Below, in pieces: positions 11,301 to 21,885 of a stretch of 64,000 nucleotides of DNA; the stretch's first letter is position 1; the number at the start of each line of letters is the position of its first letter. This stretch comes from Balaenoptera acutorostrata (lineage: Eukaryota > Chordata > Mammalia > Artiodactyla > Balaenopteridae). Below the pieces are notes generated by a model that had not been told where the DNA came from, made no database searches, and saw nothing but the letters and a program-made list of their open reading frames with translations. The DNA is taken from contig NC_080069.1 of assembly GCF_949987535.1 (NCBI RefSeq), positions 38,615,269 to 38,679,268 on the forward strand. The letters are read 5' to 3'. The position numbers and the translations under genes were made by a program.

Positions 11301-12943
11301 TAGTGTTGATTTTTCTGTATGTGATCGGCAAAAAGAGATGTTACTGGCACCCATTTCTGCAGGGGTGCTAGAGAAGATGAGTCTGCTGGGCCCAGAGTCT
11401 CACAAACCCTGACGCATGCCAGGTTCTTTCCTAGGCAGTGTCCCTGTCCATGCTCAGGCTGACACTCCCCCCCTTTCTCTCCTCTGGGACGTTCTCAGGG
11501 TTGCAAAGGAAGCCCTGAGCATCCCTGACCAGAGCTACGGTGTCTGGCAGCCTCATCTGACCGAGTCCCCACACTTGGAATGGCCACCAACTGCAAGCTC
11601 TCCTACCTGCTCCTGGGCTCCCTGCCGGGGCCCAGAGAGTGGACCCCAGACAGCATCACGTTTCTGTCACTAGCAGCCTGAAAAGTGAGCTGCTTGTGGG
11701 GAGAGTTACATGGGCCTCCTGGTCATCTCAGAACTTGATCTTGGTTATCACAAAGCCCCCAGGCTTACTGGCAGCTGAGATTATCTGGAGTGCAGTTCAT
11801 CTAGATTGCCTGTGGATTGCCATCCCACAGAGGGATCTGAAACTCCGCATCAGCTTCAGGCTCGCATGTCTATCGCTGCAGGGAGATGACTGTACAGGGT
11901 GATGCTTATCTTTAAGATCCGCCTTCAGGGTTCTACACCCTCTGGTTTCGTTAAGGCTTCTCTGTGCTGATGTATCAGGCACCTGAGCTGCCTTGGAAGC
12001 AAGCGGGGCGCTGATCGCTTGCTTCCCCATGGCAGGATGCAAGGGACATCCTGCTGGGCTGGCCCCCAAGGATGCCCAGGGAACTCTGGCCCCCTTTCCC
12101 TGCAGCTCTGGAGGACTTCACCTTCTTCTCTGTCCTTCATCAGCTGCCAGCAGAGGCCTGGGGACTATCTCCCCAGCTCCCTTTGCTTTACTGTCCCAGT
12201 AACACCCTCAGCCACTGGGTCTTTAGGGACTTCACCACTAACTTTAGAGGGAGACCAATAGATCCTGGCCTAGGATCTAAATGAAGGGACATGAAGATGT
12301 CACCCACTTTTAAGAAGGAGGGTCTGTGGTTTGTAATTGCTGCCTCCCAACTGGACTGTATCCCAGCAACACTTCCAGGCTGCTGCCCACAGCAGATGGG
12401 GATGGGGGTGGGGGAATCCACCAGCTGGGGTCCTCTGGCCTGGAGAGGAATGCCCTTCAACATCTACCCTTCCATCCTGAGTCAGCCCCTCTGGCTTCTC
12501 TGTGGGTGGAGCAACTTCTCCCTCCCAGGCTCTCTAAGAGTTCTACCTTGGGCACCAGGCTCTTCTGCATAACCCTGAAAAGGCTTTTATTTATTTTTAT
12601 TATATATAAAAATATAACACACACATATTTTTTGTCTTTGCCTTCCTGAACATTGCTGCTTCTGGACGCTGGGGCATCTCGTCCTTGTTCCTGGTCCCAA
12701 GTCCCTGAGATGACACAGGGGTTCAGACTCTCCTCTGATTGTCTGGATGAATGAGTTTGAGCACATTTTCATATATGTGGATAACTTCGTCTATGTAATA
12801 CCTCTTCAAGTCTCTTTTCTGATTGTCTTTTTATTGTTGTTTGAATTTGTAGAAGGTTCTTATAAATTCAGAATACAAGTCCTTTGTAACTTATATATGA
12901 TGCAATACTTTCTTCCACCCTGTGCCTTTCTTTTGCACTTTCT
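11301..12943. other. unassigned intron sequence, GC-moderate
   Basis: 11,340-12,560 is GC-moderate with overlapping short frames in all phases; none resembles a known protein. Nothing else is seen apart from TA-rich text at 12,585-12,625. Confidence 0.6.
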
Positions 12944-13152
12944 TTTTTTAAAATTTATTTTTGATTGAAGTATAGTTGAATTACTATGTTGTGTTAATTA
13001 CTGCTGTACAGCAAGGTGACTCAGTTATACATATATATACATTCTTTTTCATATTCTTTTCCATTATGGTTTATCACAGGATATTGAATATGGTTCCCTG
13101 TGCTATACAGTAGGACCTTGTTGTTTATCCATTCTCTATATATTTGTTGAAA
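12944..13152 (-). mobile_element. 5'-truncated L1 3' end
   Basis: The reverse complement of a cetartiodactyl L1 3' UTR: TTGAAGTATAGTTGAATTAC, GCTGTACAGCAAGGTGACTC and CCCTGTGCTATACAGTAGG are all present in plus-strand order. Only the last 200 bp of the element is present. Confidence 0.8.
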
Positions 13153-13795
13153 CTCTCTCACTGTTAGTCAAGTAGAAACTGACTTTCTTATTATTATTTC
13201 ACTGTATACTTTCTATGCTGTTAAGGAACATTTATGGCCAAATATCAATCATTCTATAGGAGCCATTTTATGGCAAGTATGAAATTCACTTGTTTTTCCA
13301 CTTTCCCCAAGTCTGCAGAGCCAATATTCAAAGGTTACTGTGGCTACTGTCCTACAGCTGACAGGACTTGACATGCTGGGGAATCCTCCATCTCTTGGTT
13401 ATTATTGTAGAGAAATGTAGAAGGAAGCTATTTTCTTCAAGATTATTTATTTACTCTAATAATCTTCATTCCACAGATATGGAAACAGAAGCCCAGAGGT
13501 TTACTTCTGAATCTCAGTAGGTTAGAGCTGGAAGGAGACAGGCCATCCATTCCACACTAGGTCTGTATCCAAGAGAAACAAAAGCACAAGTCCACAGAAA
13601 GACTTGTTCAAGAAGGTACCTAGCAGCTTTAGTCACAACAGCCAGAACTAGTGCCCAACAACAGGACAGTGACTGAACAAACTTTAGTTTACTTTTGCGA
13701 TGGAAAACTACTCATCAACCAAGAACAAAGTACTGACACAGGCAACAACCTAGGAGACTCTTTCAGTCATTTGTTGGGGTTCTGGGCTGAATTTT

Positions 13796-14166
13796 TTTTT
13801 TTAATTTATTTATTTTCATTTTTGGCTGTGTTGGGTCTTCGTTGCTGCACATGGGCTTTCTCTAGCTGTGGTGAGTGGGGGCTACTCTTCATTGCAGTGC
13901 ACAGGCTTCTCACTGTGGTGGCTTCTCTTGTTGCGGAGCACGGGCTCTAGGTGCACAAGCTTCAGTAGTTGTGGCACGTGGGCTCAGAAGTTGTGGCTCA
14001 CAGGCTCAGTAGTTGTGGCTTACAGGCTCTAGAGCGCAGGCTCAGTCGTTGTGGCACACGGGCTCAGTTGCTCCGCGGCCTGTGGGATCTTCCCGGACCA
14101 GGGCTCGAACTCCTGTCCCCTGCATTGGCAGGCGGATTCTCAACCACTGTGCCACCAGGGAAGCCC
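13796..14166 (-). mobile_element. long-form CHR SINE
   Basis: Reverse-oriented SINE ending in ...CCACCAGGGAAGCCC, with several repeated GTTGTGGC modules in its body that make it longer than most copies here. Flanked by perfect TGGGCTGAATTTT (13,783-13,795 and 14,168-14,180). It lies inside older LTR/L1M remnants. Confidence 0.9.
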
Positions 14167-14180
14167 ATGGGCTGAATTTT

Positions 14181-14290
14181 GTCTCTCAGACTGCCTCCCA
14201 CAGCCTCTAAAGCTGTGAGACAACACATTTCTGTTGTTTAAGCCTCCCAGTCTGGGGCACTTTGTTACAGCAACCCTAGCAAACTAACAC
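14181..14290 (+). mobile_element. old MaLR-type LTR 3' end
   Basis: Contains AGCTGTGAGACAACACATTT, CTGTTGTTTAAGCCTCCCAG and a terminal GCAACCCTAGCAAACTAACAC, which matches the 3' end of MLT/MST-type LTRs as I recall them. No internal retroviral genes are visible. Confidence 0.6.
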
Positions 14291-15072
14291 TGGTGGCAAC
14301 AGAGGTCTTAACACAAAAGCGTATATAGTGTATGACTTCATCTACCTTGAGTTCTAGAACAGTTTAAACAAAACTATAGTGAAAAGTGGGAATGACTAAG
14401 AAGGGGCAGGAGGGAACTTTCTGGGGTGATGTTAATGATCTATAATTATCTTGACAGGGGTTTGGGTTACACAGGCGTATGCATTTGCCAAAGCTCATTA
14501 AAAGGTGCACTTACGATGTGTGTGTTTCTCTATGTGTAAAAAGAACCACAAACAAATGTTGAACTCTAGGGGGTGACAGGCACGCTAAAGTGTTAAGGAG
14601 TGATGTGTACTGGTATCCACAATTTATGGACCCATAAAATTTTTTATGGATCACAATTTATGAAATCCATAAAGAGGTGAGGGCTAGATGCATGAATAGA
14701 TATGAACAGAGATGTGACAAAGCAAATACAGCAAAATGTTCACTGCTGAATCCAGGGAATGCATACGGTACTCAGTACTGTCTGGTGGCAAATCTTCAAA
14801 ATTAAGTGTGGAAATCCGGTACCAGTCCCACAGTCTGATCTCGTTCAGGGCACCACTGCCAGGCCATAAAATCTCATGACAGTTCTACTAAGGATCTGAA
14901 AGCCAAGTTAATGAAACGGAACATTATTTTATGCTGCTTAGGATGAGAAATGTTTTCCTACTCTAATCTATTTGAAAAACTAATTTAAGTTGTCTGAAAT
15001 CCTATTTTAAAAACAGAATAGAGTGTGGGTAGTATCAAAAACTTTTTCTTGACTTCAGGGATGTCTATTCTT

Positions 15073-15866
15073 TTTTTCTTTAATTGACGTATCATTGATA
15101 TACAATATTATATAAGTTACAGGTGTACAACATAAGTGATTCACAATTTTTTAAAATAAATTTATTTATTTATTTATTTATTTATTTTTTGGCTGCATTG
15201 GGTCTTTGTTGCTGCCCACGGGCTTTCTCTAGTTGCGGTGAGCAGGGGCTACTCTTCGTTGTAGTGCACGGGCTTCTCATTGCTGTGGCTTCTCTTGCTG
15301 TGGAGCATGGGCTCTAGGCACGTGGGCTTCAGTAGTTGTGGCACGTGGGCTTCAGTAGTTGTGGCTCACGGGCTCTAGAGCGCAGGCTCAGTAGTTGTGG
15401 TGTACAGGCTTAGTTGCTCCACAGCACATGGAATCTTCCCAGACCAGGGCTCGAACCCGTGTCCCCTGCATTCACAGGCAGATTCTTAACCACTGTGCCA
15501 TCAGGGAAGTCTGATTCACAATTTTTAAAGGTTATACACCACTTATAGTTATTATAAAATATTGGCTGTATTCCCATGTTGTACAATATATCCTTGTAGT
15601 TTACTTTATACTTAATAGTCTGTACCTCTTAATCTCCTGCCCCTGTGTTGCCCCTCTCCCCACTGGTAACCACTAGTTTGTTCTCTATATCTGTGAGTCT
15701 GCTTCTTTTTTGTTATCTTCACTAGTTTGTTGTATTTTTTAGATTCCACATATAAGTGATATCATACAGTGTTTGTCTTTCTCTGTCTGACTTATTTCAT
15801 TTAGCATAATACCCTCCAGGTCCATCCGTGTTGCTGCAAATGGCAAAATTTTCATTCTTTTTTATG
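15073..15866 (-). mobile_element. 5'-truncated L1, split by a SINE
   Basis: L1 3' UTR and ORF2-end type sequence (TTGATATACAATATTATATAAG; ATTCCACATATAAGTGATATC; TCCATCCGTGTTGCTGCAAA). Bounded by a perfect 16-bp duplication AGGGATGTCTATTCTT at 15,057-15,072 and 15,867-15,882. About 440 bp is L1; the rest is the nested SINE at 15,156. Confidence 0.88.
15156..15511 (-). mobile_element. CHR SINE nested in an L1 3' end
   Basis: Reverse SINE with a TTTA-repeat tail. It is flanked by TGATTCACAATTTTTAAA at 15,512-15,529 and the same with one extra T at 15,137-15,155. It interrupts the L1 insertion at 15,073-15,866, so it is the younger event. Confidence 0.92.
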
Positions 15867-16469
15867 AGGGATGTCTATTCTTAATAATCCTGAGGATAAC
15901 CCAAACCAACATAAAAATTAAATTCACATTCAGTGCTGAGTTCTCAAAAGTTGTGTCCTGTATAGTCTCGTGAGGCGCGGCATTGACAGAAGTTCTGAAA
16001 AGCAGAACCAGCTACTGAAACTTGATGGGGAGACTCCAACTGAGAACCTCAGAGTGTGCACACCAGGAGGAAAATCAGCACTGTGCTCCCCAAGACGGCA
16101 GCCAAATATGGGGAACTGGCTCAGAGACAGTCACTCAAAAGGAAAACCTTACACAAGTAAGAACAATGCCATGCTTTCCTCTTTGAGTAAGCGAGGTAAT
16201 TCTGAATACGTAAGTTTAGTTGTTCCTGTAGAATCAAAGAAGCAATTCCAGCATTTTAGTATTAAAGGAAAAAATAATGTAAATCAGTTTAACTCTTCAA
16301 TAACCAAATGCCTTTTACTGATGACGTTTTCAAGCTTATATTTTGCAGAATAGACACAGGAATAAGAAAAATGTAGTCCACAAAATGATGAGAGAGAGAA
16401 ATGCAAACAAAATGTTAGGACCCTCCCATCCTCCTTCCCCTCAAAAAAAATGCAAGGGGAAAGAGTTAT

Positions 16470-16600
16470 CTTTCCTGTATTACAGATGATGATACGGAGG
16501 TTCACAGACACTCAGTGACATACACATCACACAGCTATTTAAGGGGCAGAACTAGGGTTCTAACCTAAGCCTTCTGACTTCAGCCCCCATGAGAAAAAAG
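16470..16600 (-). mobile_element. MIR remnant
   Basis: TATTACAGATGATGATACGG, CACACAGCTATTTAAGGGGC and AACTAGGGTTCTAACC on the plus strand are reverse-complement MIR. Confidence 0.6.
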
Positions 16601-16654
16601 TCTGATGTTTAGAAAGCAACTCTTCCCCTCAAAGCTAGGGGAGGCTCAGTAGAG

Positions 16655-16780
16655 GTGGTGGTAAAGCACGACCTCTGTAGCCAAGCTGCCTGGGTGTGAA
16701 TCCCGATTTACCAGCTGTGTGACATTGGGCAAGTGACTTACTAGGTGCTTCCGCAATGTTTCCTACAGAATGTGCAATAG
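16655..16780 (+). mobile_element. MIR remnant
   Basis: GCTGCCTGGGTGTGAATCCC, CCAGCTGTGTGACATTGGGC and AAGTGACTTAC carry the MIR core. Confidence 0.8.
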
Positions 16781-16829
16781 CACTTATCTGGTGGAGCCCC
16801 AGGTGAAGTGCCTGGCATACTACAGGCAG

Positions 16830-17050
16830 ACTGTCCTTACATGTGTGCTGTCCAGCACTGTGGCCACCAGCTGGGGTGGCTGTTTAAATTTAACTTTAGG
16901 TGAGCTAAAATTAAAAATTCAGTTCCTCAGTCTCACTAGCTACTTTTCAAATGCTCAATAGCCATAGGCGGCCAGTGGATCCCGTATTGCACAGTGCAGA
17001 TACAGAGATTTCCATTCAGAGAGCTCTCCTGGACGGCACTCCTCTAGAAA
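16830..17050. mobile_element. non-autonomous DNA-transposon fossil
   Basis: Roughly mirror-image ends: CTGTCCAGCACTGTGGCCACC near 16,848 and GGATCCCGTATTGCACAGTG near 16,978, plus TTCAGTTCCTCAGTCTCACT inside. This resembles an old mammalian MER-type element; I am not sure which family. Confidence 0.45.
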
Positions 17051-17577
17051 AGGAAAGGAGCCTTTTCCCTAGGAAGCCAGTGGCTCCTAAGTAAAAATCT
17101 GCTAAGACGGCAGGGAGGGTCTTGGCTTTATTATTATTGTTGTTACTGCTATTATCATTACATCAGGTATTTAAACCCCCGCTGTGAATTTTTTACTTAT
17201 AAAGGTGAAAAAGAACGCAGATTGCTCTTGTCAGTGCAGCCTTTTTTGGACTTGATCTGAATCTTCTGGTAAAAGGAAGGGCGAGGAAAACAAAAAGAGA
17301 TGAGGTAGAAGGCAGAGAGAACAGGGCAGAAGAAAGGAAGTGAGGTGCATGGAAGCAGGGTGTGGAGGAGGGGGAAAAAGGATGCGTCTCTTGTCATCCA
17401 AAACCAACACACTGTCTGCATCAGTCATGCCTTTTTATTTTCTATATTCTGATACTTTGCTCTATTCCAGGACCTTGCAACCCAGGAAGGACTGCTCTCC
17501 CAGGACTAGCCAGTTCTTAGATAATAACACACCTGCCAGTGTACCTTTCATATTCAAACCAACCAATCCAGAGCCCA

Positions 17578-17624
17578 GACCACCACCACCACCACCACCA
17601 CCACCACCCCCACCCCACCCCGAC
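17578..17624 (+). repeat. (CCA)n microsatellite
   Basis: About ten CCA units followed by C-rich text (CCCCCACCCCACCCC). Confidence 0.95.
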
Positions 17625-18249
17625 CATTGTTATTAGGCCCTCACACTCTGGGCCAGTATCCCTCAGTCTCACCCCAGGGTCAGGTATCAGAGAGCTCAGA
17701 GCACTCCTATAGCCCAGGGCCTTCTGAAGCTACTCAAACTAGGCAGTCTGGCCCACTCCTTTCTGCGGAAACCACAATAAAGGCTCTCACCCACGCTTTC
17801 CCCTCAGTCCTTCTGCCTCCTGACCACCCGCTGCTTCCCCTGGTGGCCCCCCCCAAACGTGGTGTGCCCCTCCTCTTGGGAACCACCAGTAATAAACCAT
17901 CTTTTCAGTGGCAGTAGTCTCCTGACCTGTTGACCTCACCATACTACATTTGAAAACAGCTGCACCCCACCCCACCCAGTCTCACCACTGGAAAACTCAG
18001 GTTTGTTTAACTGAAAATCAGTTTCCTAGCCCAAGAGCTGGTGTGTGTTATTCAGCTGTGCTGTGGGAAGCACTGAGGATATGTAAGTTCTGCAAGACAG
18101 ACAAAAAAAGAAACAAAGCAAAAAAACCAAAATACCAAATCAAACCAAACAAACAAAACAAAACTCTTCTTTTACAGCTTTTTTGGGATGCAGCAAAATG
18201 GTCCATCTTACAGGACCATGTGCAATCGCTCAAACCTAACTGTCAGATG

Positions 18250-18355
18250 ATCACACAGACACCTTTGTTTTACGGCTGGAACGTCTCGCCCAAGGTCACC
18301 AGCAGGGGCAAAGCTAGGATTGGATCCTAAATGCTCTGACTGATGTCTGTCTAGC
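18250..18355 (-). mobile_element. MIR remnant
   Basis: CCCAAGGTCACCAGCAGGGG and AAAGCTAGGATTGGATCC are reverse-complement MIR core. Confidence 0.55.
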
Positions 18356-19056
18356 ATATTTTTCTCAGTCTGGTCCACACTCACCTAAAATGGAAAGAAA
18401 CTAATAAATGACGTAGACTCTTGCTTGCAGTTGTCTAATCCTCTATATTATGTATATTTTCATTAAGCAGCCATTAAGATCTATTCATCCCAAGTAACTG
18501 TTGGAATTGAGATGATTAATAAATAGTTTAGCTGTGGATTCAGGAACCATTCTCAAGCTAAGTCCTTCCTAACATCTCACCAGGGAGCCTGTTCTGGGAG
18601 AAGCAGGGAGACCATGCTGCTGGGGGCCTCTGATTTTCTGAATAAAAGGTGGTAAGCCCTTCAACAGCTGGTCTGACAGCCTCTGCTCTTCAGGAGTTCT
18701 GTCCTCGCCTGCAAAGTACAGTGGTAGCTGACAATATCTTCCAGATGGGAAGCAGATTTGAAAGCAAGCAGTGAGATGCTGAAAGCAACCTAGGGAGTGT
18801 GAGGCCCGCACACACAGTGTGCGAGGTGCAAGAGTGGGCCACAACGTGCAGAAAATCGTTTACCTGCCACAAAGCAGAGCTGTTTTGCCAGTTCCACCTT
18901 GGGGAGCTGGGAGCGGGGTGGGGCAGGGACCGAATGAAAATCTTCACTTTTCTATTTCATCCTAGAGAAAAATGCTTTTCTTCCTGCATTTTGGATACCC
19001 GAGGGGAAGTTAACTTTATGTCAATCTTAAACTCTCATTTAAAATTCAACATTTTC

Positions 19057-19339
19057 GGGCTTCCCTGGTGGCGCAGTGGTTGAGAATCTGCCTGCTAATG
19101 CAGGGGACACGGGTTCGAGCCCTGGTCTGGGAAGATCCTACATGCCGCGGAGCAACTGGGCCCGTGAGCCACAACTGCTGAGCCTGCGCGTCTGGAGCCT
19201 GTGCCCCGCAACGGGAGGGGCCGCGATAGTGAGAGGCCCGCGCACTGCGATGAAGAGTGGCCCCCGCTTGCCGCAACTAGAGAAAGCACTCGCACGAAAC
19301 GAAGACCCAACACAACTAAAAATAAATAAATAAATAAAT
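19057..19339 (+). mobile_element. CHR SINE, no extra 3' segment
   Basis: Head GGGCTTCCCTGGTGGCGCAG, body without the 24-bp duplication but otherwise close to the copies at 164 and 10,615, tail (AATA)n only. Perfect 15-bp duplication AAATTCAACATTTTC at 19,042-19,056 and 19,340-19,354. Confidence 0.92.
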
Positions 19340-19354
19340 AAATTCAACATTTTC

Positions 19355-20640
19355 AAGTCGTCCTGCCTTCCCTGTTTGAAGTGGGACACCTTGCCAGGGA
19401 GAGCTTGGAGGAGAGCACCATCTGTAGGGACTACCCAAATCTTGCTATGAAAAATAAATGATACGGTCACTAAATACAACGCAAAAATACTTACCTTCAT
19501 AAAGATGCGGATTGTGTTTTGTAAGAAATATTAGACAATTTCCTGAAATGTGTGTACGTATATGTATACATGGATACACATACCTCTGTACACACTCAGA
19601 TTCTCAAGTACCATATATTCTTGAGTATGGTATTTACAAAATTTTTCCCTGCTCATGCATGCAATATTTCAAAATGAAAATCTGGTGAGCTCACTGGTTT
19701 ATCTTTATTGTCAACAAGCATTTATTAACTCAAAATCATGACAGAGTTTTATTGAAATAGTGGAGCTGTGGGTGAATTTTCTTCTGTGTTTTCAAAATTT
19801 GGATAATGAATCATGTTCCTTGTATAATTTTTCCTAAGACAATAGATTTATATATTTAATCATGTATATTCCTCTTCTGAAACATTATCTGAAATAATTT
19901 TTTGGATAGAACCCCTGCCTTCTGGGGGATTATATATTTACAACTTCTATCTTTATTATCTCAACACAAGTTTGTTTAAAATATGACAGATCACTAATTC
20001 AGGCTGCAATCTTCTTCTAAGTCCTCAATTCTTAAACCTACAGCACAGTGTTACAATAAACAAACTCTAAACACATAAGACTATACTGAATTTAATCTGG
20101 ATATTTAAGTGAGGCTTTTACATTTTCCCCAAGTTTATACCACTTCATTCAACTCACAATCTGTATTACCAAATAATGCAATGCTTAATAAAGCAACTGC
20201 AGAAATAAAAACCCAGATAGGGATAAATGATAAATATGCAGAAAGCTCCATGAAATGAAAAAATAATCCTTAGAATCATTTAGGCTGATTGTGTTGTTTT
20301 TATTAACTATGTCAGAATCCGCTTATCTACCACCAGAAAACATATATTAACAACAGTGTATTTTAAAGAAATTGGGTTCAAAATGATTAATAGCTATATT
20401 TAATTGGTGAGCAAAGGAAATTTTCTGAATGAAAAGTGATTTTTAAGAGATGAGCATTGAGAAAGATTCAACCTTATGCCTGTTAAGGAGGCCACCATAA
20501 TTTTGTTTTTTATAAAGGTTTCCTGCCCCTCCCCTCCACCTTTGGGGCTAAGGCATGTTCCTTAACAGATCATTTGTTTTAGACAAGCAAAACTATCAAG
20601 ACAAGAATTACATATTTGGCACATAAATGTGCAACCTTAA
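19355..20640. other. AT-rich unassigned intron sequence
   Basis: AT-rich, no recognisable repeat family and no open frame worth calling. It could contain conserved non-coding sequence, but that cannot be judged without alignment. Confidence 0.6.
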
Positions 20641-20702
20641 ATAATAGGTTTTAGAACCTATTAGAACCTCCTATTAGAATAGGAGGTTTGAGAACCTCCT
20701 TT

Positions 20703-21014
20703 GGGCTTCCCTGGTGGCACAGTGGTTAAGAATCCACCTGCCAATGCAGGGCACGCGGGTTGGAGCCCTGATCCAGGAAGATCCCACATGCCGCAGACTA
20801 AGCCCGTGTGCCACACCTACTGAGCCCGAGGGCCACAACTACTGAAGCCCGCGCGCCTAGAGCCCATGCTCCGCAAGAGAAGCCACCCAATGAGAAGCCC
20901 GCACACTGCAAGGAAAAGTAGCCTCCGCTTGCTGCAACTAGAGAAAAGCCCACACACAGCAACAAAGACCCAGTGCAGCCAAAAAATAAATAAAAAATAA
21001 AAATAAAAAAAAAA
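20703..21014 (+). mobile_element. CHR-type SINE
   Basis: Head GGGCTTCCCTGGTGGCACAG, body with GAAGCCCGCGCGCCTAGAGC, tail of AAATA repeats. The likely TSD is AGAACCTC on both sides (about 20,690-20,698 and 21,015-21,022). It lies directly after a foldback sequence at 20,648-20,688. Confidence 0.85.
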
Positions 21015-21359
21015 GAACCTCTGTTATGTTAACATTCTCTAACTTGTTCTATATAATATATGCCATATTTTAAATACTTATTAAAATAATTCCTACAAAA
21101 TGTCTACACACTTCACGGTAGAAGCAATAAAAATTTATTTTCTGATTTGTCACCTGTCCAGTCACATTAGGATAATTAGTTATAAAATGACATGCTAACA
21201 ATAAGCCAGGTTATTTGACATCTATTTAGGATCCTGATAACATTTCCTGTATTTGTCAATGAACTCTGTGGTGATAAGGGCTAGCAAACCTGTGCAGGGC
21301 ATCCAATCATTTCAAGGCCTTGGGGAGTGGTTCTGCGTTGACTCTGAAGCCAGCCCTGG

Positions 21360-21570
21360 GCAACGGCAAGGGTGTTACTCTTGACTTCAGACAGACTTGG
21401 GTTCACTTCTCACTGGCCATCTGTCTTTTGGTGACTTAGCCACAAAGCCAGTTTCTTCATCCTTAAAATGGGAATGATCCTTCTAACTGCATAGGGTTTG
21501 GCGAGGCTTCAAAAAGTCACTGAATGTAAGTCAACCAGCAGGGTAGGTACTTGATAAGTACTCATTAACA
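21360..21570 (+). mobile_element. MIR remnant
   Basis: CAGACTTGGGTTCACTTCTC, TTTCTTCATCCTTAAAATGGG and TAGGTACTTGATAAGTACTC follow MIR order. A second MIR begins about 100 bp downstream. Confidence 0.65.
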
Positions 21571-21654
21571 TGCATAGGAAAACCTAGCTGGAACCCCTGC
21601 AGCACAGGGTAGGTCTGGTGAGGCAATGACATGTGTATTGCTTGCAGGTTCATA

Positions 21655-21885
21655 TGCTGGACTGCTGACAAAGTTAGCAATGATGGGTGGAGCACAAGGT
21701 CTGGGACCAGGAGGCCAGACACACCTGGGCTCAGAGTCTGGCTTTATTCCTTACTCTCTGTGTGACATGGACAAATCCCTTTACCTGTCAAGCCTCGGTT
21801 TTCTCATCTGTAAAATAGGCGTAACAGCAGCAACCTCTTATGATTGTTGTGATGACTATGGGATAATCTGCAGAAAGCACTGCTA
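21655..21885 (+). mobile_element. MIR, near full length
   Basis: CACCTGGGCTCAGAGTCTGG, CTCTGTGTGACATGGACAAA, GTTTTCTCATCTGTAAAATA and GATTGTTGTGATGAC: all MIR landmarks are present in order. Confidence 0.8.

Larger units (their letters stand above)
13560..14560 (+). mobile_element. ancient L1M fragment, interrupted by an LTR remnant and a SINE
   Basis: 13,560-13,780 (ATCCAAGAGAAACAAAAGCA, CAACAGCCAGAACTAGTGCCC) and 14,290-14,560 (CTGGGGTGATGTTAATGATC, TTACACAGGCGTATGC, CTCATTAAAAGGTGCAC) look like the two halves of one old L1. Later insertions lie between them. Confidence 0.55.
17051..19041. other. unassigned intron sequence with simple repeats
   Basis: Contains the CCA microsatellite, an A/C-rich AACAAACAAA-type stretch at 18,095-18,165 and one MIR trace; otherwise nothing recognised. 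Confidence 0.6.
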
